Positions 8,281 through 17,882 are shown, counted from the first letter of the stretch. The stretch: DNA of 64,000 nt from Bacteroidia bacterium (GCA_025996865.1 BNTV01000011.1:1-64000); one strand, 5' to 3'. Notes: generated by a model not told the origin, from the letters alone. Program-made: numbers and translations.

Positions 8281-10513
8281 TTTTTTGTAAGCGATTGATT
8301 AAGGTATTGATGTCGTCCACATCATGGATAGTGACTTCTATTGTTCCTTCAAAAAATCCGTCACCGGAACTGATGTTTAGTTTTCGCATATTGACCGACA
8401 AATCATTTGAAATGACTTGGGCGATTTCACTTAAAAGTCCTATCCGGTCGATGCCTTTCAATTCTATTTGACCGGGAAAAGAGAAGGCTTTGTGTCCCGC
8501 CCACTCGCAGGAAATAATCCGGTCGCCGAAACGGGTTTTCAGCGTAAGCGCCACAGGACAAGCGCGTTTGTGAATTTCCAAACATTCATCGTCACGGATA
8601 AAGCCCAATACATCGTCGCCGGGAATCGGGTTGCAACAGGCCGCTGCAATGTAATTTTTTTGAAAGCCTTCTTCTTCAAGGATATAGGTTTTTTTTCGGT
8701 CGATTTGACCGGCATTTGCCAAAGGAATTTCAGCATTTTTATTCTCTGCATTTTCTTTGGAACCGGAGCCGACATTAAAGGCTTTCATTAATTTCACGAA
8801 GTAATTACTTGTTTTCTCCTTGGCTACCTTTTTAAGGCTTTCGGGTAATAATTCCACCCGTTTCTCGGCAATGGCAAAATATAAATCTTCTTTTTTAGGG
8901 TAACCGTAATAAGCAAGCATTTTGTCCAGAATTTGAATAGAGTTGTCTATTCCGGCTTTTTTGAAAATTTCTTCGAGTATCTGGTCGCCTTCTTTGATTT
9001 TTTCTTTTTTCCGCTTTTTCAAGGTTGATTCGATTTTTGTTTTGGCTTTGGCGGTTGTCACAAAATTAAGCCATTCTTGTTGGGGCGATTGCGAACGGGA
9101 AGTCAGGATTTCCACTTGGTCTCCGGAATTCAGTTTGTGGCTCAGGGGAACCAATTGGTGATTCACTTTAGCGCCGATACATCGATCGCCGACATTGGTG
9201 TGAATTTCGTAGGCAAAGTCCAGTGCAGTAGCTCCTTGCGGCAAAGTTTTGATTTCTCCCTTGGGCGTGAAAACGAATATTTCGGAGGCATAGAGATTCA
9301 TTTTGATGGTGTCAAGGAAATCCATGGCATTGGGACTGGGCGCTTCGAGAATGTCTTGTATCCGTTCGAGCCAGCGGTCTAATTCGGTTTCTTCTTCGAT
9401 TTTTTCCGAATCGCCGTGTTCCTTGTATTTCCAGTGGGCGGCAAAACCTTTTTCCGCAATTTCATCCATTTTGGTGCTTCTGACCTGAATTTCTATCCAT
9501 TGTCCGTCGGGACCCATTACGGTGAGGTGAAGCGCCTGGTAACCATTGGCTTTCGGACGGCTCACCCAGTCGCGGATGCGGTCGGGACGCAATTTATAGA
9601 GGTTGGTAATCGCCGAGTAAACATCCCAGCATTGTTTTTTTACGTCAATATTCGGTTGGGGTTCAAAAACAATCCGGACGGCAAAAATATCGTAGATATC
9701 TTCGAAATCTACTTTTTTTGTATTCATTTTGTTCCAAATGGAATAAATGGATTTGACCCTTTTCTGCATTTTGTATTGGAGGCCTAATTCGTCTAATCTC
9801 GAATAAAGCGGGGTGGCAAAATTTTCATAAATCTTTTCAAGATCTTTTGCCGTAGCGTCTAATTTTTGGTTGATTTGCCGGTATTCATCGGGATGTTCGT
9901 ACCTGAAACTCAGGTCTTCCAATTCGGTTTTTATGGCGAAAAGTCCGAGCCTGTGCGCCATCGGCGCGTAAAGATACATGGTTTCGCCGGCGATTTTGTA
10001 CTGTTTTGCGGGAAGAAGGGCGCCCAATGTTCGCATGTTATGCAAGCGGTCGGCGATTTTTATCAGGATTACACGGATATCATCCGACATGGTGAGCAGC
10101 AGTTTCCGCATGTTTTCCGCTTGGGCGGAAGCGGCTTCGGCGAAAATACCGCCGGAGATTTTCGTCAGTCCCTCAACGATTTGCGCAATTTTATCCCCGA
10201 AGAGATTCCGGATGTCTTCGACCGTATAGTCGGTATCTTCAACGACGTCGTGCAACAGGGCGGAACAAATGGACGTCGAACCAAGTCCTATTTCTTCACT
10301 GACAATCAGGGCAACGGCCAAGGGGTGCATGATGTAAGGTTCGCCCGAACGTCTTTTCACTCCTTTGTGCGCTTGATTGGCAAACATAAAGGCTTTATTG
10401 ATGATTTCAAATTTTTGCCGGTGATTCGATTGGGAATAGCTTTTGAGCAAGAGTTCAAAAGCGTCCTGAATCATTCTGTCTTCCGCGATTATGTCAGTGC
10501 TTACTTCATTCAT
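8246..10513 (-). CDS. rsh: RelA/SpoT-type (p)ppGpp synthetase/hydrolase
   Basis: 755 aa long RSH protein. Order: HD hydrolase domain (HPLAVALIVSEEIGLG and LLHDVVEDT, about residues 60-95), nucleotidyltransferase domain with RVKSIYSIWNKM and DIYDIFAVRIVF, a TGS domain (FVFTPKGEIKTLPQGATALD), then a conserved Cys-rich linker (AACCNPIPGDDVLGF) and a C-terminal ACT domain ending in [10 protein letters not shown]. The HD and ED residues of the hydrolase site and the synthetase RxKxxxS are present, so both activities are possible. It is the last gene of the leftward parAB cluster, 27 nt after the lytic transglycosylase gene. Confidence 0.95.
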   Translation of the reverse strand: MNEVSTDIIAEDRMIQDAFELLLKSYSQSNHRQKFEIINKAFMFANQAHKGVKRRSGEPYIMHPLAVALIVSEEIGLGSTSICSALLHDVVEDTDYTVEDIRNLFGDKIAQIVEGLTKISGGIFAEAASAQAENMRKLLLTMSDDIRVILIKIADRLHNMRTLGALLPAKQYKIAGETMYLYAPMAHRLGLFAIKTELEDLSFRYEHPDEYRQINQKLDATAKDLEKIYENFATPLYSRLDELGLQYKMQKRVKSIYSIWNKMNTKKVDFEDIYDIFAVRIVFEPQPNIDVKKQCWDVYSAITNLYKLRPDRIRDWVSRPKANGYQALHLTVMGPDGQWIEIQVRSTKMDEIAEKGFAAHWKYKEHGDSEKIEEETELDRWLERIQDILEAPSPNAMDFLDTIKMNLYASEIFVFTPKGEIKTLPQGATALDFAYEIHTNVGDRCIGAKVNHQLVPLSHKLNSGDQVEILTSRSQSPQQEWLNFVTTAKAKTKIESTLKKRKKEKIKEGDQILEEIFKKAGIDNSIQILDKMLAYYGYPKKEDLYFAIAEKRVELLPESLKKVAKEKTSNYFVKLMKAFNVGSGSKENAENKNAEIPLANAGQIDRKKTYILEEEGFQKNYIAAACCNPIPGDDVLGFIRDDECLEIHKRACPVALTLKTRFGDRIISCEWAGHKAFSFPGQIELKGIDRIGLLSEIAQVISNDLSVNMRKLNISSGDGFFEGTIEVTIHDVDDINTLINRLQKIKGVKSVKRMD

Positions 10514-10540
10514 TTTGTTAATATCCTTTCGAACAGCGCA

Positions 10541-11863
10541 TTATATTTTAGGCACTCTGATGTATTGCCCTTTTTTCAAAGCCGAACTTTTTGTGTTGTT
10601 TAACCTCATCAAATCGTTCGGATCGTAACCCGGAAATTTTCTGGCAATGGTATAGTAAGATTCTCCGGCTTGGACTTTATATTGAGAAGTGTCATTACTT
10701 GATATTTGTTTTACGCCTTTATTTGTGGTTACGCCTTTATTTGTAGCTCCGCCTTTATTTGTGGCTCTGCCTTTCATTGCCTGTTGAGTGGCATTATCCA
10801 CAATCGACCGGTTTTTAAATAGATTTTCTATATTGTAACCGGCAATATCATTTTCTTTTTCCACAAACGAGTAAGCATGGTTTGCAGGCAATTTCAAATC
10901 ACACGGTTTTTCGTTTCCGGGAATAATATCTCTTTTATATTGCGGATTCAACGCCCGGAGTTCTTCTTTGTCGATATTCAGCACGCCGGAAATTTGGTCA
11001 AAGTGCATCAGCTGTGTAACTGTTACGGTATCAACGACAAAAGGTATTTCGATTTGCGCCGGATAAAGCTGGTGATAAGCATAATAATTCATTACATAAT
11101 TGGCTGCAATAAAGAGCGGAACGTAAGTCCGGGTTTCCCTTGGGAGAAATTGGTAAATTTTCCAGAAATCCGCTTTTCCGTTTGCCCGCCGGATGGCTTT
11201 ATTCACGTTTCCGGCGCCGCAATTATAAGCCGCAATTACCAAATTCCAGTCGCCGTAAATATCATACAGGTCTTTTAAATGACGACAGGCGGCATCGGTA
11301 GATTTCACCGGGTCCCGCCTTTCGTCGATTAAGCTGTTCACTTTCAATCCGTAATTTTTTCCGGTAGTTAACATAAACTGCCAAAGTCCTGAAGCGCCCT
11401 GCCGGGAAAGAGCGACAGGATTCAATGCCGATTCTACAACGGTTAAATATTTCAGTTCCATGGGTAAATCATATTTGTCCAAAGTTTCTTCAATCATTGG
11501 AAAATAGACAGATTCGATGCCTAACATGTATTCCACGAGATTCCGGCGACGGTCTGTATATAGCTCGATGCATTGCCGGACTACATTGTTATAGGGAAGT
11601 TCCATGATGTTCGGAAGTTTCGACAGCCGTTCGATATAGGTCGTATCGTCGGCCGGCGTACTGTCCTGATAGCCTTCATGGTTGATTTTAGTGACATAAT
11701 GTTTTACATACCATGAATTTACCAATTTATCCAAATTGGCGTCCCAATCTTCGGGAATGGAAAAAGAAATATCATCCGTTTCCGGAGATGGATCCGTTGT
11801 AACTTGTGTCTGCGCAGAGATACAAATAAAAATAAGCCCTAACAAAACAATTATTCTTCGCAT
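10541..11863 (-). CDS. Membrane-bound lytic murein transglycosylase, MltD-like, with LysM
   Basis: 440 aa. Signal peptide at the N-terminus (VLLGLIFICISAQTQ). The SLT domain occupies the middle: catalytic Glu in VVESALNPVALS, then GASGLWQFM and NLVIAAYNCGAGNV. A low-complexity linker with the hexapeptide ATNKGG/ATNKGV/TTNKGV leads to one C-terminal LysM peptidoglycan-binding domain (YKVQAGESYYTIARKF to GQYIRVPKI). It cleaves glycan strands to 1,6-anhydromuramic products in the periplasm. It sits 10 nt after the DUF5683 gene, inside a cluster with parAB and rsh. Confidence 0.92.
   Translation of the reverse strand: MRRIIVLLGLIFICISAQTQVTTDPSPETDDISFSIPEDWDANLDKLVNSWYVKHYVTKINHEGYQDSTPADDTTYIERLSKLPNIMELPYNNVVRQCIELYTDRRRNLVEYMLGIESVYFPMIEETLDKYDLPMELKYLTVVESALNPVALSRQGASGLWQFMLTTGKNYGLKVNSLIDERRDPVKSTDAACRHLKDLYDIYGDWNLVIAAYNCGAGNVNKAIRRANGKADFWKIYQFLPRETRTYVPLFIAANYVMNYYAYHQLYPAQIEIPFVVDTVTVTQLMHFDQISGVLNIDKEELRALNPQYKRDIIPGNEKPCDLKLPANHAYSFVEKENDIAGYNIENLFKNRSIVDNATQQAMKGRATNKGGATNKGVTTNKGVKQISSNDTSQYKVQAGESYYTIARKFPGYDPNDLMRLNNTKSSALKKGQYIRVPKI
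10715..10768. repeat. 18-bp tandem repeat in the transglycosylase linker
   Basis: Three 18-bp units starting GCCTTTATTTGT (a degenerate fourth follows) encode the hexapeptide repeats on the minus strand. Copy changes would stay in frame and only alter the length of the linker between the SLT and LysM domains. Confidence 0.7.
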
Positions 11864-11873
11864 GGTTTTCTAA

Positions 11874-12581
11874 TTAAAAAGTGAAACACAGTTGTAGTCC
11901 GAAAGTGCGGGAACTGACTGGTGTTTTATCAAAAAGAACCGGTACAGCCCGCATGCTTAAATCGGGACTCACATCAAAATCAAACAGTTGTGCATCCACG
12001 TATGCATCAATAATCCAGACTGCATACACGCCAACCGTGATGATCCAACTCATATCCCGGTAATATCGGTAATAATCTTTTTTCGCCTTCAAACTCGAGC
12101 TGAACTGGTTTTTTTGTTCGGCAGTCCACTCATTGATATTATCGGGATAGGAAGGTGGAGTATAATCTTGCCACGATCCTCCCGCGTTCTCTGCTGTTTC
12201 CGAAAATTCAACAAATGCTTTTTTATAGCCGTTATATTGGGAATTGTTCCAAGTAATGGCATAAAAGCATCCGATAAAACTTCCGTACACCAACGGTAAC
12301 TTCCAGTATTTCCGGTTATAAATCTGTCCCAAACCGGGAACAATGGCTGAATACAGGATAGCTCGCGTCGGATCAGGTTTAAAAGCCATCGTATCCACAG
12401 GCAAATATACGGAATTTCCTTCAAGAAGCAAAGTAGAATCGTTTCTCAAAGAATCTGAAAAGGTCAAAAAACCATCCACATTCCGCGCACTGTCGATTTC
12501 AATAGGCTGTACATTCTGTGCTTTCATTCCCATGGAAAAAAGACAGAACCCTATCATTATCAGGCTACTATATATTTTCAA
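11874..12581 (-). CDS. DUF5683 membrane protein
   Basis: 235 aa. N-terminal signal sequence (LIMIGFCLFSMGMKAQ), then the DUF5683 core: ILYSAIVPGLGQIYNRKYWK, a membrane helix around LVYGSFIGCFYAITW and another near SWIITVGVYAVWIIDAYVDAQLFDFDVSPD. Function is unknown. The family is almost confined to Bacteroidetes and often sits between parB and a lytic transglycosylase, as here (33 nt and 10 nt gaps), which suggests an envelope role linked to growth or division. Confidence 0.85.
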   Translation of the reverse strand: MKIYSSLIMIGFCLFSMGMKAQNVQPIEIDSARNVDGFLTFSDSLRNDSTLLLEGNSVYLPVDTMAFKPDPTRAILYSAIVPGLGQIYNRKYWKLPLVYGSFIGCFYAITWNNSQYNGYKKAFVEFSETAENAGGSWQDYTPPSYPDNINEWTAEQKNQFSSSLKAKKDYYRYYRDMSWIITVGVYAVWIIDAYVDAQLFDFDVSPDLSMRAVPVLFDKTPVSSRTFGLQLCFTF

Positions 12582-12614
12582 ATTCTAAAAAATTACCAGT
12601 TTCGGACGTCTAAA

Positions 12615-13514
12615 TTACGAATTATTTTTTATAGAATCAAATACTTGCATGATTCTTGCTAATTCTTTTTCATCCGAGAAAAGAATACTGATTTTTCCCG
12701 TACCTTTTTCGTTGCATGAAAAAGCAACTTTTGTACCGAAAAAATCCGATAATTGTTTTTTTAATGAGTCAAATTCCCCTGATGATTTTTTGGGAGGACG
12801 GTTTGGTGCAGGTTTAGGGATTTCGTTGATCTCTTGCGGATTATTAATGTTTTTTACAACTTCTTCCGTGTGCCTGACCGAATATCCGTATTCTTTGATT
12901 TCCTCGTAAACCATCAGTTGGTCGGAAGGATTTTCGAGGGAAAGCAAAGATTTGGCGTGTCCCATGTCTATCCTTTTGTTTTTCAATCCCATTTGGATTT
13001 CGGCGGGAAGTTTCAGCAGCCGGAGAAAATTAGCGACGGTGGCTCGTTTTTTTCCGATTCGCTCGCTCAGTTTTTCCTGCGTCAGGTTGTGCGTATCAAT
13101 TAAGATTTGAAAAGCCAGTGCAATTTCAATGGGATTCAAATCTTCACGCTGGATATTTTCGATGAGCGCCATTTCCATGATGCTCTCGTCGCTTGCTTTT
13201 TTGATGTACGCGGGAACGGAAGTAAGTCCGGCCATGAGAGAAGCCCGGTAGCGCCGTTCGCCTGAAATAATCTGGTAACGGTCGGCTCTGATTTCGCGCA
13301 AGGTAATCGGTTGCACCAATCCCAAGGTTTTGATGGAAGTTGCCAATTCTTCCAAGGCTTCTTCGTCAAAGATGGAACGCGGTTGCTCGGGGTTGGCTTC
13401 TATTTTGGATAATTCCACTTCATTGATGGATGACGAACCGTTTGTGTTAAGGTCGTCCATGGTAATCAATGCGTCTAAGCCTCTTCCCAGAGCGGATTTC
13501 GTTTGTTTTGACAT
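12615..13514 (-). CDS. parB: Chromosome partitioning protein ParB
   Basis: 299 aa. Leading motif ALGRGLDALI, ParB/Srx N-terminal domain with NPEQPRSIFDEEALEELA and the CTP-binding GERRYRAS box, then the HTH (TQEKLSERIGKKRATVANFL) that binds parS, and a C-terminal dimerisation segment after a Pro/Lys-rich linker. ParB loads on parS near the origin and spreads as a CTP-dependent clamp. It starts 6 nt after parA. No parS-like palindrome (GTTNCACGTGNAAC type) was noticed in the window. Confidence 0.95.
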   Translation of the reverse strand: MSKQTKSALGRGLDALITMDDLNTNGSSSINEVELSKIEANPEQPRSIFDEEALEELATSIKTLGLVQPITLREIRADRYQIISGERRYRASLMAGLTSVPAYIKKASDESIMEMALIENIQREDLNPIEIALAFQILIDTHNLTQEKLSERIGKKRATVANFLRLLKLPAEIQMGLKNKRIDMGHAKSLLSLENPSDQLMVYEEIKEYGYSVRHTEEVVKNINNPQEINEIPKPAPNRPPKKSSGEFDSLKKQLSDFFGTKVAFSCNEKGTGKISILFSDEKELARIMQVFDSIKNNS

Positions 13515-13520
13515 AGTGAA

Positions 13521-14285
13521 TTATTTGTTTTTTGCGATCAATTCTTTTGCTAATTGGATGTGGTTGTGCGAGCCTTTCGAATCGGCATCGTAGAGCAATA
13601 CCGGCTGTCCGTAGCTCGGCGCTTCGCTCAACTTGATATTCCGTTGGACGACCGTATCGAAAACCATATCTCCGAAATGTTTTTTCACTTCCTCGTAAAT
13701 CTGATTGGCCAAACGCAGGCGGGAATCGTACATCGTCAGCAGGAAACCTTCGATTTCCAATTCGGGATTCAGTTTGGATTTGATGATTTTAATCGTGTTC
13801 AACAATTTGGAAATTCCTTCCAAAGCAAAATATTCGCACTGCACCGGAATAATTACCGAATCGGCTGCCGTCAAGGCATTTACGGTAATCAAACCCAATG
13901 AAGGCGAACAATCAATCAAGACATAATCGTATTTATCTTTTACCTTATATAATAGTTCCCGCAACACTTTTTCCCGGTTTTGGAAGCTCAACATTTCGAT
14001 TTCGGCGCCTACCAAATCAATGTGAGAGGGAATGATGTACAAATTAGGCACTTCGGTAGGAAGCACCGCTTCGCAAGGATCTATGTCATCAATTATGCAT
14101 TCGTAAATTGATTTTTTCAATTCCCGGATATTGATTCCCAATCCGGAGGAAGCATTCGCCTGAGGATCGGCATCCACTATCAACACCGTTTTGTCCATCG
14201 CCGCCAAGGAAGCGCCTAAATTAATTGTAGTGGTGGTTTTACCCACTCCTCCCTTTTGATTTGCCAAAGCAATTATTTTTCCCAT
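13521..14285 (-). CDS. parA: Chromosome partitioning ATPase ParA (Soj)
   Basis: 254 aa. MinD/ParA deviant Walker A motif QKGGVGKTTTTINLG starts near residue 10, followed by VLIVDADPQANASSGLG and DYVLIDCSPSLGLIT. It is a small ParA without an N-terminal DNA-binding domain, as in chromosomal Soj. It drives origin segregation with ParB. It is the first gene of the leftward cluster parA-parB-DUF5683-transglycosylase-rsh. Confidence 0.96.
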   Translation of the reverse strand: MGKIIALANQKGGVGKTTTTINLGASLAAMDKTVLIVDADPQANASSGLGINIRELKKSIYECIIDDIDPCEAVLPTEVPNLYIIPSHIDLVGAEIEMLSFQNREKVLRELLYKVKDKYDYVLIDCSPSLGLITVNALTAADSVIIPVQCEYFALEGISKLLNTIKIIKSKLNPELEIEGFLLTMYDSRLRLANQIYEEVKKHFGDMVFDTVVQRNIKLSEAPSYGQPVLLYDADSKGSHNHIQLAKELIAKNK

Positions 14286-14324
14286 AAGATTTTAATCGGA
14301 CATTATGAAATTATTTTTCGGGTA

Positions 14325-14332
14325 CAAAAGTA
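14325..14332 (-). promoter_or_regulatory. Possible -7 element of parA
   Basis: Minus-strand TACTTTTG about 40 nt before the parA start, in the 143-nt gap after the guanylyltransferase gene. No good -33 TTG at the usual spacing. The gap also contains two direct copies of GTTGATAACTT (near 14380 and 14403). Confidence 0.3.
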
Positions 14333-14428
14333 GTATTTTATCGGAAAAATAAGTTTGTTTTTCAGGAAAACAGAATGGAGTTGTTGATAACTTGGGGTTT
14401 TGGTTGATAACTTTACCCCAATACCACT

Positions 14429-15505
14429 TCAAAGATATTTCGCCCCAAACTCCATATTCACATCTGCAACAAATTGTTTGATACGTTGTTCGTCCGATTT
14501 TTTGCAAATCAAGAGGATGTCGTCCGACTCGGCGACAATGTAACCGTCCAGTCCTTGTATTACGGCTAATTTATTTTCCGGCAAAGTGATCAGGTTGTTG
14601 GCGCTTTCGATAAAAAGCGCTTTGCCTTTCAATGCGGCATTCATTTGGTTGTCTTTTTCCGACAAATCATAAAGCGAACCCCAGGTTCCCAAATCCGACC
14701 AACCGAAATCGGCCATCAGCATATACACATTATCTGCCTTTTCCATGACTCCATAGTCAATGGAAATATTCTGACACATAGGGTATTGCTCTTCGATAAA
14801 CGCGGCTTCGGAGGAGGTGTTGAATTTATCCAGTCCCTGGTCGAAACGGGTAGTCATGTCGGGAAGGTGTGCATGGAAAGAATCCAGAATCGTTTGGACA
14901 TTCCAGATAAATATCCCTGAATTCCAGAAAAATTCCCCGCTTTTATAAAACACTTTTGCCAATTCGTAATTGGGTTTTTCGGTGAAAGCCTTCACTTTTT
15001 GGATATTATCATCTCCTCCTTCTTCGGTTTGAATATAACCGTAGCCTGTTTCGGGACGATTGGGTTTTACGCCCAAAGTAAGCAAAGAAGGAAATTTGCC
15101 GACAAAATTCAAACCTTTCTGTATGTTTTTGAGGAAATTTTGTTCCTGTAAAATAAGGTGATCGGCAGGGGTGACTACGATATTGGCGTTGGGATTTATC
15201 GAGTAAATCCGGTATGCCGCATAAGCGATACAAGGCGCCGTATTCCGGCGGGTAGGTTCCAAAAGCATCTGATTATCGGATATTTCCGGCAATTGCTGTT
15301 TCACTAAACCGGCATAATTCCGGTTGGTCGCAATATAAATGTTTTCGGTAGGAATGATTTGAGCAAAACGGTCAAAAGTTTGTTGGAGCAAAGAACGTCC
15401 GGTTCCGAAAAAATCTAAAAATTGTTTGGGCCTGTTTTCGCGGCTGAATGGCCAGAAACGGCTACCGATGCCGCCGCCCATGATTACGCAATAGTTGTCT
15501 TTCAT
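14429..15505 (-). CDS. manC: Mannose-1-phosphate guanylyltransferase
   Basis: 358 aa from ATG 15505 (an in-frame TTG lies 9 nt upstream). Nucleotidyltransferase signature GGGIGSRFWPFSRENRPKQF at the N-terminus, TPADHLIL in the middle, FTEKPNYELA, FFWNSGIFIWN and the late FGWSDLGTWGSLYD, all typical of GDP-mannose pyrophosphorylase. The protein ends near residue 358 without the phosphomannose isomerase cupin found in longer bifunctional ManC. It makes GDP-mannose from mannose 1-phosphate and GTP for surface glycans. It has its own promoter and probably reads into parA. Confidence 0.93.
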   Translation of the reverse strand: MKDNYCVIMGGGIGSRFWPFSRENRPKQFLDFFGTGRSLLQQTFDRFAQIIPTENIYIATNRNYAGLVKQQLPEISDNQMLLEPTRRNTAPCIAYAAYRIYSINPNANIVVTPADHLILQEQNFLKNIQKGLNFVGKFPSLLTLGVKPNRPETGYGYIQTEEGGDDNIQKVKAFTEKPNYELAKVFYKSGEFFWNSGIFIWNVQTILDSFHAHLPDMTTRFDQGLDKFNTSSEAAFIEEQYPMCQNISIDYGVMEKADNVYMLMADFGWSDLGTWGSLYDLSEKDNQMNAALKGKALFIESANNLITLPENKLAVIQGLDGYIVAESDDILLICKKSDEQRIKQFVADVNMEFGAKYL

Positions 15506-15532
15506 AATTATCAAGTTAAAATAAATTTGTTA

Positions 15533-15563
15533 CAAATATAAATATTTTTTCCCGGTTTTGCAA
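15533..15563 (-). promoter_or_regulatory. Promoter of the guanylyltransferase gene
   Basis: On the minus strand TTG (15561-15563), 20 nt, TATATTTG (15533-15540), about 30 nt before the ATG at 15505. Confidence 0.55.
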
Positions 15564-15564
15564 C

Positions 15565-17535
15565 TTAAAACAACCGATAATTCGTCCGCAAAACTTTAAA
15601 TTCCGTTCGGCGGTTGATTTGATCGACTATTTCCTGCTGGTCGGGTCTTAGCGTTTCGATAAATGCAGCGTCCAAGACTTGTCCTTCGGGAAGAAATTCG
15701 TATTTTTTTGCTATATTTTTTGTTACGCTTTTAGGCATTGTTTTTCCGTAACCGGCGGGCGTCAGGCGTTCTTTTTCGATGCCTCCGGCAATCAGATAAT
15801 CTATTACCGATTGGGCGCGCCTCAGCGATAAGCTGTTGTTGTATTCGTCCGTACCTTTCCGGTCGGTATGCGCCGACAGTTCAATGGTTACATTCGGATT
15901 GTCTTCAAGCAGGATAATTAGCTGTATCAAAGCGTCTTTTGAATCGGGACGCAGCGTCGCTTTGTCGAAATCATAGAAAATATTTTCTATCAAAACCGGT
16001 TTGGAAATAGATGCTAAATAAAAATCGACGTAGAAAGTTTGATTTTTTTCTTCGTTGGAAACCGATAAAGTTTGTTTTTGATTCAGGTATCCGGGAGCGC
16101 TGCCCATCATCACATAATCCATTCCCGATACGAGGTCTGCCGTATAAGTCCCGTCCTTCTTGACGGCAATGCGTTGGTCGCTTCCGTCTTTTCCCACCAT
16201 GCGTACCGTTGCGCCGTCGATAAGTTCTTCGTCCCTATCCAGCACCCAGCCTTCCACTTTAGCGTGAGTGCCCGGTAATTCAAAGGAATAGATATGATCG
16301 GCGCCCCGTGCATCGTTGCGGTTACTGCTGAAATAACCTTTTTCGTTGATTCCTTCAAAACAGATACCGAAATCATCGGACATACTGTTGACGGGCGATT
16401 TCATATTTTCGACTTTCCATCCGGCGTCTTTTTTCCCGACGGCTTTGAAAATATCCAGTCCACCCATTCCCGGATGTCCGTTGGACGAAAAATAAAGCGT
16501 CGTATCTTCCCGCATGCAGGGAAACATTTCATCGCCCGGCGTATTGATGTCGGGACCCAGATTTTCAGGTTTGGCAGTTCCTATTTCATTGAGTGGAATC
16601 CGCCAGATATCTTTTCCGCCGTAACCTCCTTTCACATCCGAGACAAAATATAGATAACCGTCAACGCCCACAGCCGGATGTGCAGCCATCGACATGGTGT
16701 CCTTGAAAACCGCTACGCGCTCTCCGGCATTCCATTGTGCACCCGAACGGGCGGATTTGTAAATATCGGCCGTTTTGGGAATCCCGTCTTCTTCGGCGCA
16801 ATAGGTGTAATACATGGTTGCACCGTCGGGCGAGAGCGAGCAAGCGCCTTCGTCGTATTCGGTATTCAAAGCGCTTTCAATATGTTCGGGTTTTTTCCAT
16901 TGTCCTTTTTCGTCCTGATTGATCACGTAAAAATCATTGTTTTTTGTGCCGGTAATGGCGCTTTTCAAATCGCCTGTCGCGTCTTTGCGCGAAGAAGTAA
17001 AAATAAGCTGGTCGTATTTTTCTCCCGAAAGCGCCGGCGAAAATTCTCCATAGCGGGAACTGAATTTTTCCATTTTCTTGATAATGTACCGCGTCGGATT
17101 TTTTTTCCATTCTACTGCCCAATCGCAGCCGGTGATTCCGTTTTTAGCTAAGATAAAATGGGGGAAACTATCGAGAAATGCCGTATATTGTTTTTTTGCA
17201 TCGGCATAACGTCCTAATTTATGGAGCATTAAAGCGGAATAAAATACTTTGGAGCTGTCGTCGTAATCATACCGGATGGCATTGTTGTATCCGGTCAGGG
17301 CTTTTTGAGTACCCTCAATTTTCCGGTAACATTCCGCCATGTGGAAGGCGATGCTTCCCCGCAAATAGGCCTTTTTGTTAGAAGTCTTGGCATAAACTTT
17401 ACGGTAAACCTGGGCTGCATCGTAATATTCTCCTTTTTCTTCTTTGGCGACGGCATCGCTTAGCTTGGCCGTTTTGCAGGAAAACAGCGATAAAAATACA
17501 ACAATTACTAAGAGAAAGGTAAATTGCCTGTTCAT
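15565..17535 (-). CDS. porE: PorE-like OmpA-family lipoprotein (TPR, PD40, CRD, OmpA)
   Basis: 656 aa. Lipoprotein signal with lipobox LSLFSC near residue 20. Then a TPR region (EKGEYYDAAQVYRK to about 130), a PD40/WD40-like beta-propeller (repeats such as QLIFTSSRKD, MYYTYCAEEDG, LYFVSDVKGG, YFSSNGHPG), a carboxypeptidase-regulatory-like domain (VEGWVLDRDEELIDGATV) and a C-terminal OmpA peptidoglycan-binding domain (ENIFYDFDKATLRPDS, LSAHTDRKGTDEYN). This order matches PorE, the periplasmic anchor of the type IX secretion system. General OmpA/PD40 proteins of the same layout also exist, so the T9SS role is inference. Transcribed alone. Confidence 0.75.
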   Translation of the reverse strand: MNRQFTFLLVIVVFLSLFSCKTAKLSDAVAKEEKGEYYDAAQVYRKVYAKTSNKKAYLRGSIAFHMAECYRKIEGTQKALTGYNNAIRYDYDDSSKVFYSALMLHKLGRYADAKKQYTAFLDSFPHFILAKNGITGCDWAVEWKKNPTRYIIKKMEKFSSRYGEFSPALSGEKYDQLIFTSSRKDATGDLKSAITGTKNNDFYVINQDEKGQWKKPEHIESALNTEYDEGACSLSPDGATMYYTYCAEEDGIPKTADIYKSARSGAQWNAGERVAVFKDTMSMAAHPAVGVDGYLYFVSDVKGGYGGKDIWRIPLNEIGTAKPENLGPDINTPGDEMFPCMREDTTLYFSSNGHPGMGGLDIFKAVGKKDAGWKVENMKSPVNSMSDDFGICFEGINEKGYFSSNRNDARGADHIYSFELPGTHAKVEGWVLDRDEELIDGATVRMVGKDGSDQRIAVKKDGTYTADLVSGMDYVMMGSAPGYLNQKQTLSVSNEEKNQTFYVDFYLASISKPVLIENIFYDFDKATLRPDSKDALIQLIILLEDNPNVTIELSAHTDRKGTDEYNNSLSLRRAQSVIDYLIAGGIEKERLTPAGYGKTMPKSVTKNIAKKYEFLPEGQVLDAAFIETLRPDQQEIVDQINRRTEFKVLRTNYRLF

Positions 17536-17685
17536 TCTAAACCGGTTTATACGTATTTTAAACTGATTTTTTCAATATTTATTGTAACTTTGCAAACCTA
17601 CTTCAAAAAAAGCACTCCTAAGAAAAATTAAGGTAATACGTGCAAAGTTCTTGATTTTACAAGATTAATAAGATTCTCAAGGTTT

Positions 17686-17871
17686 ATGCCACAGCAAAAA
17701 ACAAATATTGAAACAGCAATTATGCCGTTCAAAGTGCAGCAGTTGGTAGAGATAATTATGCATAAAAAGCAACTCGATTATGAAGAAGAGAAAAAAACGA
17801 AAATGCAAGACAATCCGAAAATTTTGCTGTTTTTTTCTGGGTGTACGACAAATTTCCCAATTAGTGTTTAA
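17686..17871 (+). pseudogene. Small ORF, probably truncated
   Basis: 61 aa beginning MPQQKTNIETAIMPFKVQQL. The first two thirds have normal amphipathic protein character; the tail after EEEKKTK is low quality. It ends 12 nt before a cluster of palindromic repeats. A TAACTTTG box lies at 17585-17592. It may be the N-terminal stub of a small Bacteroidetes protein cut by the repeats. No function is assigned. Confidence 0.35.
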
Positions 17872-17882
17872 CGATTATTGGT

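Noticed and set aside
9866..10603. 245-aa ORF opposite rsh
   Set aside because: Lies entirely antisense to well-conserved RSH domains and resembles nothing; a shadow of codon bias.
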